Notes under the pieces: model-generated
What the model was told of the DNA's origin: nothing
Databases searched by the model: none
Seen by the model: the letters and a program-made list of their open reading frames with translations, nothing else
Translations under genes and position numbers: made by a program
Assembly: GCA_023666945.1 (NCBI GenBank)
Contig: JAMPAY010000002.1
Coordinates: 142,965-206,964 of the forward strand
Origin: Paludibacter sp.
GTDB taxonomy: Bacteria > Bacteroidota > Bacteroidia > Bacteroidales > Paludibacteraceae
DNA: 64,000 nt
Direction: 5' to 3'
Shown: piece after piece, positions 47,501-54,628 of the stretch
Position numbering within the stretch: the stretch's first letter is position 1
Layout of the letters: each line of letters begins with the position of its first letter

Positions 47501-50500
47501 CTTGGAGATGTCTACCTCAGGGCAACTGCTTTCCATCTTGGTGGATGATATCGATTTGCAAGGCTTTGCAAAAGATATCTACCGATATACGGCAGAGCAA
47601 CCGACAATCACTTCTTTTGTGCGTGACTATGTTACCGATTCTGTTGTTCAACTTATCACATCCGATTCCATTTCTTGGACCGTCTACGGAACAAACACAA
47701 ATACCTATACCTTGGTTTATCCGCAGCACTTGTCTTCCAATACGAATATCTCTGCCTTGTTGATTAACGGAGAACCTTATGCCGATTTCTTGCCAATGCA
47801 AGACGACTATGTCATCCGTACCGATGAAACTTTCGATATCGAAGTAATGCCGGCCGATGCTGCACAAACAATTACAACAAGTGTGGAGAACTTTACCTTT
47901 GTCATCGATGTGATAGCGGCTGATGGAACCCAACGTCCTACGCCTTATACCATCGAATTGCAACCCGATTTGTCGGATGTCGCAACCTTGGCAATGATAC
48001 GTCTTAACGGAATCGATTTGCAAGGTTTCAATCCGGAGACTCTCTCTTATGTTGTCGAGTTGCCTTGTGACAATCCTAAACAAGTAGAGCCGCAGATGCC
48101 GGATATTACCTATGTATTGGGACAACGTTCACAAACGGTTGCAATCGAACCGGCACCATTGGGAGGTACATCTTACTTGGTGGTTACTTCCGAAGACGGA
48201 AATGTTGAACGCCAATACGAGTTGAAGATTATAGCAGAACCTTCGCACAATAGTGCTTTAGAGGCTATTTTTGTCAATGGCAAATCGGTGGCGCATTTCG
48301 AATCCGATGTCTATTTCTATTCAGCACAAGTGGTAGGCTCTGAAGTCAATTTGCAGTATAGTGCTGCCGATGCATTCCAGACAGTCACTCAGTCTGTCGA
48401 TGAAGAAGGTGTCTATGTACTTACGGTTACTGCGCAAGACGGACTCTCTGTCTCGCAATATTTCATCACAATCTATCAAGAGGCTTTGTCAAATAATGCT
48501 TTCTTGCAGAATATCTTGCTCAATGGTGATACTTTCTCCGCTTTCGATGCCAAAAGCGATAATTTCGATGCCAAGCAGTTGCGCTATAATATCAATATCG
48601 CTTCAGGAGCAGCATTGCCCGATATTTATGTGCAGTTGCAGCAAGAGGGACAAACATGGAGCATCCTCTCAGGAACCGATGTCGATACGGTGAGAGTCGT
48701 AGCACAAGATGGGGTTACATATAACGATTATGTACTCAATTTTGTTCGAGTGAAATCCGACAATGCCTACTTATCAATGATCTACTTGAATGGGGTGGAG
48801 TTGGATGGATTTGATCCGTTACAGACACAATACGATGTTCTTTTGCCGGTCGGTACAACCGAGTTACCGGTGGTTGATGTGCAGAAAGCCGAAAACGTAC
48901 AAAACTACGAAACCACTTCCTTGAATAATACTTGTCAGTGCGTCGTTACTGCCGAAAACGGAACCACATTGACATATAAGATTAACTTTACCATTCTGCG
49001 TTCCGATGCCGATACACTCCTTATGGTCTACGAAGATGGAGTGCCTATGAAAGATTTCTTGCCGGAACGTTTCTATTATGCACAAACTCTGCCGGTAGAG
49101 GTACGACAGATTCCAGAACTGTCCTACGATGAGGCTGACCGTTGGCAAACAGTCACTATCGATACCATTCCGGCAAACAATATCACTACCTACCGATTTA
49201 CGGTCGTTTCCGAGAGTGGACGAAAGAATGTTTATACTTTTGTCTACAACTTGCAGCAGTCAGCGGTCGATACCTTGCAGGCTATCTTGATCAATAATGC
49301 CGAATTAGAGGGATTCTCTGCCTATAAGTCAGACTACACCTATTATTTGCCCGCAGGTACAAATGTCTTGCCTAAGGTCGATTATATAGTTGGAGACCGT
49401 TGGCAAAGAGTGGAAGTTATTACTTTGGATAATGGCGATTGTCGCTTACTTGTTACTGCTGAAAATGGAACACAACGCATCTATACGATACACTTTGTTG
49501 TTGCTCTGTCCGACAATACGGAGTTAACAATGATTACGTATGGTGGTAAAGAGATTGCTAACTTCGACGGTGAGATTCTTGTTTATAATATCTCTTTGCC
49601 CTATGGAACTGCCGAAATGCCTGTTATTACTTTCACAAAGACGGAAGAAGGACAGAATGTTACCATTTCAGTACAAGATTGGACGGCAACCGTTATGGTC
49701 ATTGCTGCCGATGGAATAACTACCAACACCTATACGCTCAATTTCTCGGTTAGCCGTTCGGATAATGCACTCTTAAAGACTATTGCTTTAGATGGAGTCA
49801 ATCTTGCCGATTTTACGCCTGAAGTATCCGACTACGAAGTAATACTGCCTTTTGGAACGGAAACATTGCCGCAAATTACGTGGACTACTGCTGACGAACA
49901 ACAAACGGTAGAACTTGCCTTCTTAGACGAGTCTATAGCACTGCTTACCGTTACAGCCGGCAACGGAGAAGATATGAGCGAATATCGTATCACGTTCGTG
50001 CACGAACTCTCTCCGGTCAATACATTGCTCGATTTGGCGGTTAGGGGTATTACTGTTGATGGATTCGACCCCAACATCAACGAGTACCATTTCTCTTATC
50101 CTGCAGGAACAACTACAGCAGAATTCTTCACGGTAGACGATGTTACCTATGCTTTGGCTGACACAACGGCTACGGCTATACTCTCTGCGCAAGATGAAGC
50201 CACTATTACACTCTTGATAACGGCTGCTAATGGCGCTGTCAATGCCTATGTGTTAAAACAAGAAATTGCACTCGATAATAATGCTCTGTTGGCCGATTTG
50301 CAGGTTAATGGTATTACTATCGACAACTTCCACCCGGAGGTCTTCGAATACGAATATCTCTTGCTGGAGGGGGCTATCATGCCCGATGTCAAAGCATTTG
50401 CCCAAAATGAATTGGCGCAAGTTGATATCACTTTGGGCGAAATCGGGGGTATTACCTACATCTACTGTACGGCAGAAGATGGAACCGAATACGAATATAC

Positions 50501-50858
50501 CATTCTTTTCCGTTATGCAGAACTCAATACCGGACTCAATGCCCGAGAAGGGGATGTCATTTTTAAGCACATACCGGGCTCTAATCAATATCTGGCGGCT
50601 ACTATCCGACAGAATGTACAAGTGGCTGTCTACGATTCCTACGGACACAGACTGATGTTCTTAAATGTGTCGGTGTGCGACCCCAACAAAGCACAAGTGG
50701 TTACCGATGCACAAGGGTGCGACCTTTTGGCGGATGTTACCTCCATAACCGAGGGGGCAGTCATTGATATCGATTGGTACTCCACACCGCTCTTCTATGT
50801 CTTCTTCCAAAACGAAAAGACACGGATAACATCCGGTAAGTTTATGCTCATTCCGTAG
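41592..50858 (+). CDS. Giant surface protein with about 30 cadherin-like beta-sandwich repeats and two jelly-roll-like modules
   Basis: 3,088 residues. Signal peptide MKKLYVRFMLAVAMLGILPATTNAQ. Residues about 25-275 form a jelly-roll-like (PCMD/CBM-like) module beginning LPNSDFEDWSGAKFDG. About fifteen repeats of 75-90 residues follow, consensus NxLLxxIxLDGxxLxGFxP then YxVxLPxGTT and a final VTAENGxxxxYxLxF, resembling the cadherin-like beta-sandwich family. A second module (about 1540-1730) begins IIPNADFTEWGTAVYN, followed by about fifteen more repeats. The last 115 residues (from about 2975) look like a T9SS type A sorting domain (VAVYDSYGHRLM, final SGKFMLIP). It is probably a secreted adhesin or filament; function unknown. 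Single gene. Confidence 0.85.
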   Translation: MKKLYVRFMLAVAMLGILPATTNAQQLPNSDFEDWSGAKFDGNIQPANWNVSNVTQLGFKFNFAYQENGHTGYCLRVQSQEVGAAGITEVSPGYVALGQPWVYVPSLTKLNQATAGTYGGIAWNYRPDTMQVWIRRTGSHVLDEDFNLLYYAWSGTAQGSSYKGKGGGCTSVAKTDEESDIRQALDGNVCTTTQFAKQIAEGWVRDRKEYNEWTCINVPVYYMNSDVPEKCNIIFSASNYPNFSATTGLYHGDALYVDDVRLIYSSTIQSLYIGNKRWNGFNPNTTEEQVYSVGNATEIPDIYAMRGEGTLTNSRGTTANFPGRRLADSEITIQKGTIDGDPTLITVKAEDGSSSTTYKIRFVSKPSDNARLADIQVNGASLNGFNGYVTNYSVGLPYGTSTVPKVTFTPSEDNQTVTCTQPSSVNGQAVIKVVAPDGVTTMIYTLTFFVKDLDDNTLLGINVNGHAVQGFNPSQTLYRVELPLGTTDMPQVEAVSAYPTGAQTITYLPPVMIDGGQYQIAVTTPGNTTPKTYKLNFKITASTNSVLQQLNVEGGYLAGFDPQQTTYYITLPVGTTDLPKISWVQGDDYQTVTLEEGGLDGTTRIIVTAASGAQTIYKIVFSTEKSDVDWLNNIYVGGVALEGYSPDKNIYDYELPLGTTVLPEITYDQGDEYQTVTILTNGVDGVTRITVTADNGTTNLYQIRFSVLKATDATLRMIYLDGTELDNFNPAQLEYTIYLPQGTTQLPVVTWLTNDQWQTVTYREAVGLTGDARITVRPQEGSAQTYILHFSVATSANTDLQMIYLADVPLDNFQPEQTEYTILLPMGVSVIPAITWQTTEATQKVMALTDGDVCTVRVTAENGDTKTYTLTFIIQKSENALLKMIYLDGTPLEGFESDKLSGYVVTLLGDKCPLITVDKEATQQVTVMAPAAEGTAVVEVRPETGAENRYIIEFRKQATADVLLQDILLDGISLTGFDAYTTEYTVPYTGQMPVVSYNTNSPNQRVRILRDKNVVTLLVTNATNQNTSYVLTFSRLQSTDASLKSISLNGVELPDYDAQVTEYQLNRTSAQAELQFTYEKNHDAQTVIAGFVADNVYRLVVTAEDQITQRTYTIFCNQERSSDATLQSIALDGVPLDDFDSHKFNYAVTLEGGMALPALSYVNKDGQAVLMSTSASAQQIVVVAEDGSSNIYTINYQTVTSSNALLADILLDGVSLQGFRNDIFHYVDTLAWRTSVVPSVTPVLAVPVQTVTINYSAVDGTTYIHVVAEDQQTTADYTIAFPVRKSANTLLETVLFHDVDFDFDPEQTDYTIALPYQMNTVPVLNYEKQEPEQQVAILSAPVTDTTRLIVTAENGDMRTYKFAFRRTYSDKPNRLQTLLVNGAEVALDKLEEIDETHLALTIPMPYGTSAFTVACLKSFDEQTCLVQPGGIYRPTIITVKSNRPDDPDVIYTITPQIAQQSPAVLKSISIDGNVLQEFNPNQFNYILNRESAISSPEVNVDYDADVTYQRLQNNQWHWQAVVSKDGYTNTYNIYFHYPNNIIPNADFTEWGTAVYNNGAKPIGWQVPADFFNKITVFWVDAKTGLEIKNPETSIVGLETTYWSTAGGALPAIITLGKLSGGLAVANATHYDFYDYISFYNTPDTIAVKYNYADAKGNGALFAYRFQDNNNNELNFDYKQSASTDGYVVHKQPLTLDGTPIKGLNIAVDATSETKGASFGAKLYVDWFQFIYNSRLSALQVNGEEAALTDDNTFTYTFADAENLTLPMLTFTGEVSDQAQQITWSEETQQGATAMRQAQIRNYAEDGTFTDYRLLLTRPLSTLNTLGSIEVGGRKLEGFQKDITAYTYILSAASAGLPDITAIAATDLQIVKMTQNDNLVSISVQPEYGETKTYTITFVQERSSDTTLKSLTAEGITYDAEQHEYTLQADVMPKITFEKQSDGQIVTVENGRIEVVAEDGTRGQYQINLQPLEMSTSGQLLSILVDDIDLQGFAKDIYRYTAEQPTITSFVRDYVTDSVVQLITSDSISWTVYGTNTNTYTLVYPQHLSSNTNISALLINGEPYADFLPMQDDYVIRTDETFDIEVMPADAAQTITTSVENFTFVIDVIAADGTQRPTPYTIELQPDLSDVATLAMIRLNGIDLQGFNPETLSYVVELPCDNPKQVEPQMPDITYVLGQRSQTVAIEPAPLGGTSYLVVTSEDGNVERQYELKIIAEPSHNSALEAIFVNGKSVAHFESDVYFYSAQVVGSEVNLQYSAADAFQTVTQSVDEEGVYVLTVTAQDGLSVSQYFITIYQEALSNNAFLQNILLNGDTFSAFDAKSDNFDAKQLRYNINIASGAALPDIYVQLQQEGQTWSILSGTDVDTVRVVAQDGVTYNDYVLNFVRVKSDNAYLSMIYLNGVELDGFDPLQTQYDVLLPVGTTELPVVDVQKAENVQNYETTSLNNTCQCVVTAENGTTLTYKINFTILRSDADTLLMVYEDGVPMKDFLPERFYYAQTLPVEVRQIPELSYDEADRWQTVTIDTIPANNITTYRFTVVSESGRKNVYTFVYNLQQSAVDTLQAILINNAELEGFSAYKSDYTYYLPAGTNVLPKVDYIVGDRWQRVEVITLDNGDCRLLVTAENGTQRIYTIHFVVALSDNTELTMITYGGKEIANFDGEILVYNISLPYGTAEMPVITFTKTEEGQNVTISVQDWTATVMVIAADGITTNTYTLNFSVSRSDNALLKTIALDGVNLADFTPEVSDYEVILPFGTETLPQITWTTADEQQTVELAFLDESIALLTVTAGNGEDMSEYRITFVHELSPVNTLLDLAVRGITVDGFDPNINEYHFSYPAGTTTAEFFTVDDVTYALADTTATAILSAQDEATITLLITAANGAVNAYVLKQEIALDNNALLADLQVNGITIDNFHPEVFEYEYLLLEGAIMPDVKAFAQNELAQVDITLGEIGGITYIYCTAEDGTEYEYTILFRYAELNTGLNAREGDVIFKHIPGSNQYLAATIRQNVQVAVYDSYGHRLMFLNVSVCDPNKAQVVTDAQGCDLLADVTSITEGAVIDIDWYSTPLFYVFFQNEKTRITSGKFMLIP

Positions 50859-50883
50859 TGCTTTGGTACGGAATTTGTCCAAT

Positions 50884-50923
50884 AGCGGACAGGTATATTG
50901 CAAAAAGCGTATACTTGTCCGCT
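50884..50923 (+). terminator. Hairpin after the giant gene
   Basis: Fourteen-pair stem (50884-50897 with 50910-50923, one wobble) and a 12-base loop, 26 bases after the stop. It is not followed by a T run, so termination strength is uncertain. Confidence 0.55.
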
Positions 50924-50959
50924 TTGCGTATCATATGTGTAACGTATAAATAATAACTT

Positions 50960-51688
50960 ATGAAAAATCTATGGAAACCGCTGATTTTGGGTATCAGCAT
51001 CCTTCTCTCGGTTCTTGTACTGTCATTTACATTCTTGTCCTATGCACGCAATCACGATACCGTATCGGTTACAGGATTGGGTGAAACCGTCTTTTCTGCA
51101 GATCAAATTGTTTGGCAGGGACGTATCGTTACCGACAATATCGACCAACTGCAGGGATATCGTAAAATAGAAGAGGACAGCCGTATGGTGCTGAACTATC
51201 TTAAGCAACAGGGCATCGAAGACGCTGAGGTAACATTCTCGTTTGTTAATGTCGATAAGAACTACGAGAGCGTTTATCAGAATGGTAACTATGCGGGGTC
51301 GCGTTTCAAGAACTATGCACTCTCACAAACTTTTACGATTACTTCTGCCAAGGTCGACAATGTAGAACGAATCTCACGCGAAATATCTTCGCTTATAGCC
51401 AAAGGTGTCAACGTTGAGTCCTTTACTCCGCAGTACTATTATACGGGACTCAACGACCTGAAATTGGAACTTATTGAAAAGGCATCGCGCGATGCACGTT
51501 TGCGTGCCGAAAATGTTGTTTCCAATGCCGGAGCCAAATTGGGTAAAGCAGTGTCGGCGCGATTGGGAGTATTTCAGATAACGGCTGCTACCGGTGAAGA
51601 AGAATATGCCTATGGGGGGACTTTCAATACATCCAGCCGCGAGAAAAAGGCACGTATAACTGTGCGTATGGAGTATCGGCTGAAATAA
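50960..51688 (+). CDS. SIMPL (DUF541) domain protein
   Basis: 242 residues with an N-terminal membrane anchor or signal (LILGISILLSVLVLSFTFLSY), then a SIMPL domain: VSVTGLGETVFSADQIVWQG, a middle YALSQTFTITSAKVDNVERIS and the C-terminal ARLRAENVVSNAGAKLGKAV. Related proteins are periplasmic (E. coli YggE) and tied to oxidative stress, but no mechanism is established. It follows the giant gene by 101 bases and ends at a bidirectional terminator. Confidence 0.92.
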   Translation: MKNLWKPLILGISILLSVLVLSFTFLSYARNHDTVSVTGLGETVFSADQIVWQGRIVTDNIDQLQGYRKIEEDSRMVLNYLKQQGIEDAEVTFSFVNVDKNYESVYQNGNYAGSRFKNYALSQTFTITSAKVDNVERISREISSLIAKGVNVESFTPQYYYTGLNDLKLELIEKASRDARLRAENVVSNAGAKLGKAVSARLGVFQITAATGEEEYAYGGTFNTSSREKKARITVRMEYRLK

Positions 51689-51709
51689 TTAGGTATTTAA
51701 CATTGCCTA

Positions 51710-51753
51710 AAACAATATCGCCCGTTGCCAAAAGACAACGGGCGATATTGTTT
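51710..51753. terminator. Bidirectional terminator
   Basis: Perfect 18-bp stem (51710-51727 with 51736-51753), 8-base loop, ending in TTT, between the convergent SIMPL and DUF4837 genes. Confidence 0.9.
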
Positions 51754-51775
51754 CTCCATAAGATGTTGCTATGCT

Positions 51776-52807
51776 CTATTGTGTAACCTGCACCTCTTGC
51801 AAATTATTTAATTCCTGTGGAAGACGCAACGTATATAATATGGCTTCGGCTTGGCGAAGTGCATTGCGTTTTTTCTGACCGGGAGCAAATACAAATACCT
51901 CGGCAGTAACAATGCGTTGGTTTATTTCGTCCAAACGTGTGTGTTGCACAAACGGACCACCCATCGATGCTCCACCATACATCTTCCATAAGCCGCGCAC
52001 TTCTGCACAATAGGCATTCTTTTGTACGCTTATCTCATTAAATTGCGGAACAATGTGTTTATACTCTGTGCCGGCATACGAACCGTCTGCTATACCCGCA
52101 ACATGCACCTTCATTATGCTGTCTCTTTTGGCAAGAAGATAGTCAAGGCTGAAGGTTGCCGGGTTGGTATAAGGGTAAGACCAAACGAGTATATCACGGC
52201 GTAGACTGCCCTTGTCGTTCACTGCCCATACAAAGTCTGCCGAGTCGGCTACCAACTGATAATCGCTGGGTATCAGTATATCGCAGCCGAAATGCTTCTG
52301 TACGGCTTCACGCACATTGGTATTGGTATAGGAGCGATAGAAAGAGGCTTGACGTAGCAACTCTTGTCGTACAAAATAGTGTTGTATACGATTGCCGTAT
52401 TCACCTATACAAGCAAGAAATGCTTCTTCCGACGGACTCTGTATGCGGCATAAGGCTTGCGGACGCGAAAATACGTTTTCAGCGTATACAATCTTGTTCT
52501 TTGTATATTTCTCCGCATTGATGTCGGCAATTAGTATGTTACGAGTCGGCTTAAAGAGGTTGTCAAATAGGGCAGGGGAGACTTGCGAGAGTGTAAAGTA
52601 AGGCTCCATCTGTGGCAGACAGGGCATGTCGGCTGCAAGATATTTGCGCACTGAATCTCCCGCTGCACCTTGCCAAGCCTGATTGTCCATTACGATCAAT
52701 GCCTCGTAAATACTTCCTGTGGCACTGGGGAGAGTACGACCTTGTTGCTTACAACCGCAGAGCAACACAACTGATAGTCCGCAGACAAAAAGAATCTTTT
52801 GTTTCAT
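51776..52807 (-). CDS. DUF4837-family lipoprotein
   Basis: 343 residues. The lipobox is LLCGC (Cys19) after a short signal. The mature protein fits the Bacteroidota DUF4837 family: GSIYEALIVMDNQAWQG, VRKYLAADMPCLPQMEPYF, RNILIADINAEKYTK, and later SYPYTNPATFSLDYLLAKRD. Function unknown. Third gene of the nitroreductase-pdxA-DUF4837 run, 12 bases below pdxA. Confidence 0.88.
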   Translation of the reverse strand: MKQKILFVCGLSVVLLCGCKQQGRTLPSATGSIYEALIVMDNQAWQGAAGDSVRKYLAADMPCLPQMEPYFTLSQVSPALFDNLFKPTRNILIADINAEKYTKNKIVYAENVFSRPQALCRIQSPSEEAFLACIGEYGNRIQHYFVRQELLRQASFYRSYTNTNVREAVQKHFGCDILIPSDYQLVADSADFVWAVNDKGSLRRDILVWSYPYTNPATFSLDYLLAKRDSIMKVHVAGIADGSYAGTEYKHIVPQFNEISVQKNAYCAEVRGLWKMYGGASMGGPFVQHTRLDEINQRIVTAEVFVFAPGQKKRNALRQAEAILYTLRLPQELNNLQEVQVTQ

Positions 52808-52819
52808 AGTGGCAATGTG

Positions 52820-53953
52820 TTAGGCTTTCTGTTCTCGACGTTCGCGCGAAGGACTTTCCACTTGCAATATCGAAGCATGCAACTCTTTATTCTGAGCACG
52901 AGTACGGATAAGGTCTATCGCCATGTACAAGGCGTGTTGAAAACTGGTGGCATCTGCTTCGTTTTTGCCGGCTAAAGCGTAGGCTGTACCATGGTCGGGA
53001 GAGGTACGGATAATGTCCAAACCTGCCGTAAAGTTTACTCCGCTCATGTCAAGCGATTTGAAGGGTATCAAACCTTGGTCATGATACATACCCAATACTG
53101 CATCAAAACTGCGGTAATGTCCTGCACCGAAAAAGCCGTCGGCAGAGTAAGGACCAAAGGCCATAACACCGTTAGCCTGGGCCTTCTCTATGGCGGGTTT
53201 TATTATATCTTGTTCTTCTTTGCCAATCAAACCATTGTCACCGGCATGCGGATTGAGTGCCAATACGGCTATACGCGGTTTCCTGATGGTAAAATCGTTT
53301 TGCAAAGTGCGGTTCAGTACATCCAACTTGGCAAGAATCCGTTCTTCTGTAATAAAGAGTGGAACTTTGCTTAGGGCAACATGGTTGCAAACCAAGGCTA
53401 CACGCATTTGGTCCGATACCATCATCATCAGCGAGTCGTGTCCTCCGGCAAACAAGTGGGTCAGATATTCGGTGTGGCCGGAATAGGTAAACTGTTCCGA
53501 CTGAATGTTTTCTTTGTTAATGGGGGCGGTAACCAAGGCATCGGCATTGCCTTCTTGTATGTCTTTGCAAGCACGTTGCAACGAAAGATAAGAGGCTTCG
53601 CCTGCCTCTTTGGTCGATTTTCCTATATTCAGAGGCAGATTGTCAGCATAACAATTGATAAAACTTATTTTACCATTGGCGGCTTTGCGGGGACTGTCTA
53701 TAAGATTGAATTGCAGATTTTGCATCTCCTCGTCCATATATTGTAAGTGCTTACGGGCTACTTGTATATTGCCGTACACCACCGGGCGGCATATCTCCAA
53801 AATATGAGGGTGGGACACCGCTTTTAGTAGAATCTCGTAACCTACACCATTGGGGTCACCCGCTGTAATCGCAATAATGGGTTTTGCAGCCGATTGAACG
53901 ACTTTATTGTTATCACGGTTCTTACTCTTGTTTTCTTGCTTTGTATTGTCCAT
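52820..53953 (-). CDS. pdxA: 4-hydroxythreonine-4-phosphate dehydrogenase
   Basis: NAD-dependent enzyme of pyridoxal 5'-phosphate synthesis, 377 residues. The start PIIAITAGDPNGVGYEILL and the three metal-binding histidine regions SGHTEYLTHLF, LALNPHAGDNGLIG and MYHDQGLIPFK are all present. Both ends carry charged extensions. The only start codon before the conserved core is at 53953, so its 5' end overlaps the nitroreductase gene by 32 bases. Confidence 0.95.
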   Translation of the reverse strand: MDNTKQENKSKNRDNNKVVQSAAKPIIAITAGDPNGVGYEILLKAVSHPHILEICRPVVYGNIQVARKHLQYMDEEMQNLQFNLIDSPRKAANGKISFINCYADNLPLNIGKSTKEAGEASYLSLQRACKDIQEGNADALVTAPINKENIQSEQFTYSGHTEYLTHLFAGGHDSLMMMVSDQMRVALVCNHVALSKVPLFITEERILAKLDVLNRTLQNDFTIRKPRIAVLALNPHAGDNGLIGKEEQDIIKPAIEKAQANGVMAFGPYSADGFFGAGHYRSFDAVLGMYHDQGLIPFKSLDMSGVNFTAGLDIIRTSPDHGTAYALAGKNEADATSFQHALYMAIDLIRTRAQNKELHASILQVESPSRERREQKA

Positions 53954-54452
53954 AATGTATTTTGTCGTATTGAAGTTTGCTTGGATTGATAGGTTTTTTA
54001 TCTTCTGCCTTGTAGCCTACTGATACTATGCAGAGTACGTTCATGTTTTCGGGTATGTTGCATAACCGTCTGACCAGTTCTTCTGCGCCTTCACGGTTAT
54101 ATACTTGCACCCAACATCCTCCGAGTCCTAAATCTTCTGCACATAGCAATAGATGACAAGCGGCTATGGCTCCGTCGCATTGCCAGGTATCGGTTTTTGA
54201 TGCGTCTACGCATACGGCAATTCCTAAAGCCGACTGCTTTAGCATTTGGCTGCCGTAGGTACGGCACTGAGCAAGTGTCGACAATATCTCTCGGTCGTCT
54301 ATCACTACAAACTCCCACGGATTGAGGTGCTTGCTGCTGGGGGCTGCCAAGGCTGCTTCCAAAAGGGCTTGTACCTTTTCCTGTTCTATTGGGCGGTCTG
54401 CGTACTGACGAATACTCCTGCGGTGCAGGGCAAGTTGATTAAAAGAGTCCAT
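53922..54452 (-). CDS. Nitroreductase-family flavoprotein
   Basis: 176 residues, FMN-dependent NAD(P)H oxidoreductase family. FMN-binding N-terminus RRSIRQYADRPIE, then ALAAPSSKHLNPWEFVVI and the C-terminal LGLGGCWVQVYNREGAEELV with VSVGYKAEDKKP. Substrate unknown. First gene of a run with pdxA and DUF4837, with a clear promoter upstream (54490-54520). Confidence 0.93.
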   Translation of the reverse strand: MDSFNQLALHRRSIRQYADRPIEQEKVQALLEAALAAPSSKHLNPWEFVVIDDREILSTLAQCRTYGSQMLKQSALGIAVCVDASKTDTWQCDGAIAACHLLLCAEDLGLGGCWVQVYNREGAEELVRRLCNIPENMNVLCIVSVGYKAEDKKPINPSKLQYDKIHYGQYKARKQE

Positions 54453-54489
54453 ATTCTTAGCGTTGGAAAATTTGCTCCCAACGGGTGTG

Positions 54490-54520
54490 CAAATATACGC
54501 AAATATATTCGCTTGCGCAA
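54490..54520 (-). promoter_or_regulatory. Promoter of the nitroreductase-pdxA-DUF4837 run
   Basis: Minus-strand TTG (54518-54520), 20 bases, TATATTTG (54490-54497). A second TATATTTG box lies at 54500-54507. Confidence 0.7.
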
Positions 54521-54564
54521 GGTATATTGCATAATCCGATTACAGGTGCAGTAAGTAAGCCGAA

Positions 54565-54607
54565 AAAAAGACAGCAACCGACACACAATGTCGGTTGCTG
54601 TCTTTTT
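54565..54607 (-). terminator. Terminator after alaS
   Basis: Perfect 19-bp stem (54565-54583 with 54589-54607), 5-base loop, with A/T runs on both sides, 22 bases past the alaS stop. Confidence 0.9.
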
Positions 54608-54628
54608 CGGTTCCCGAAACCACTGGCA

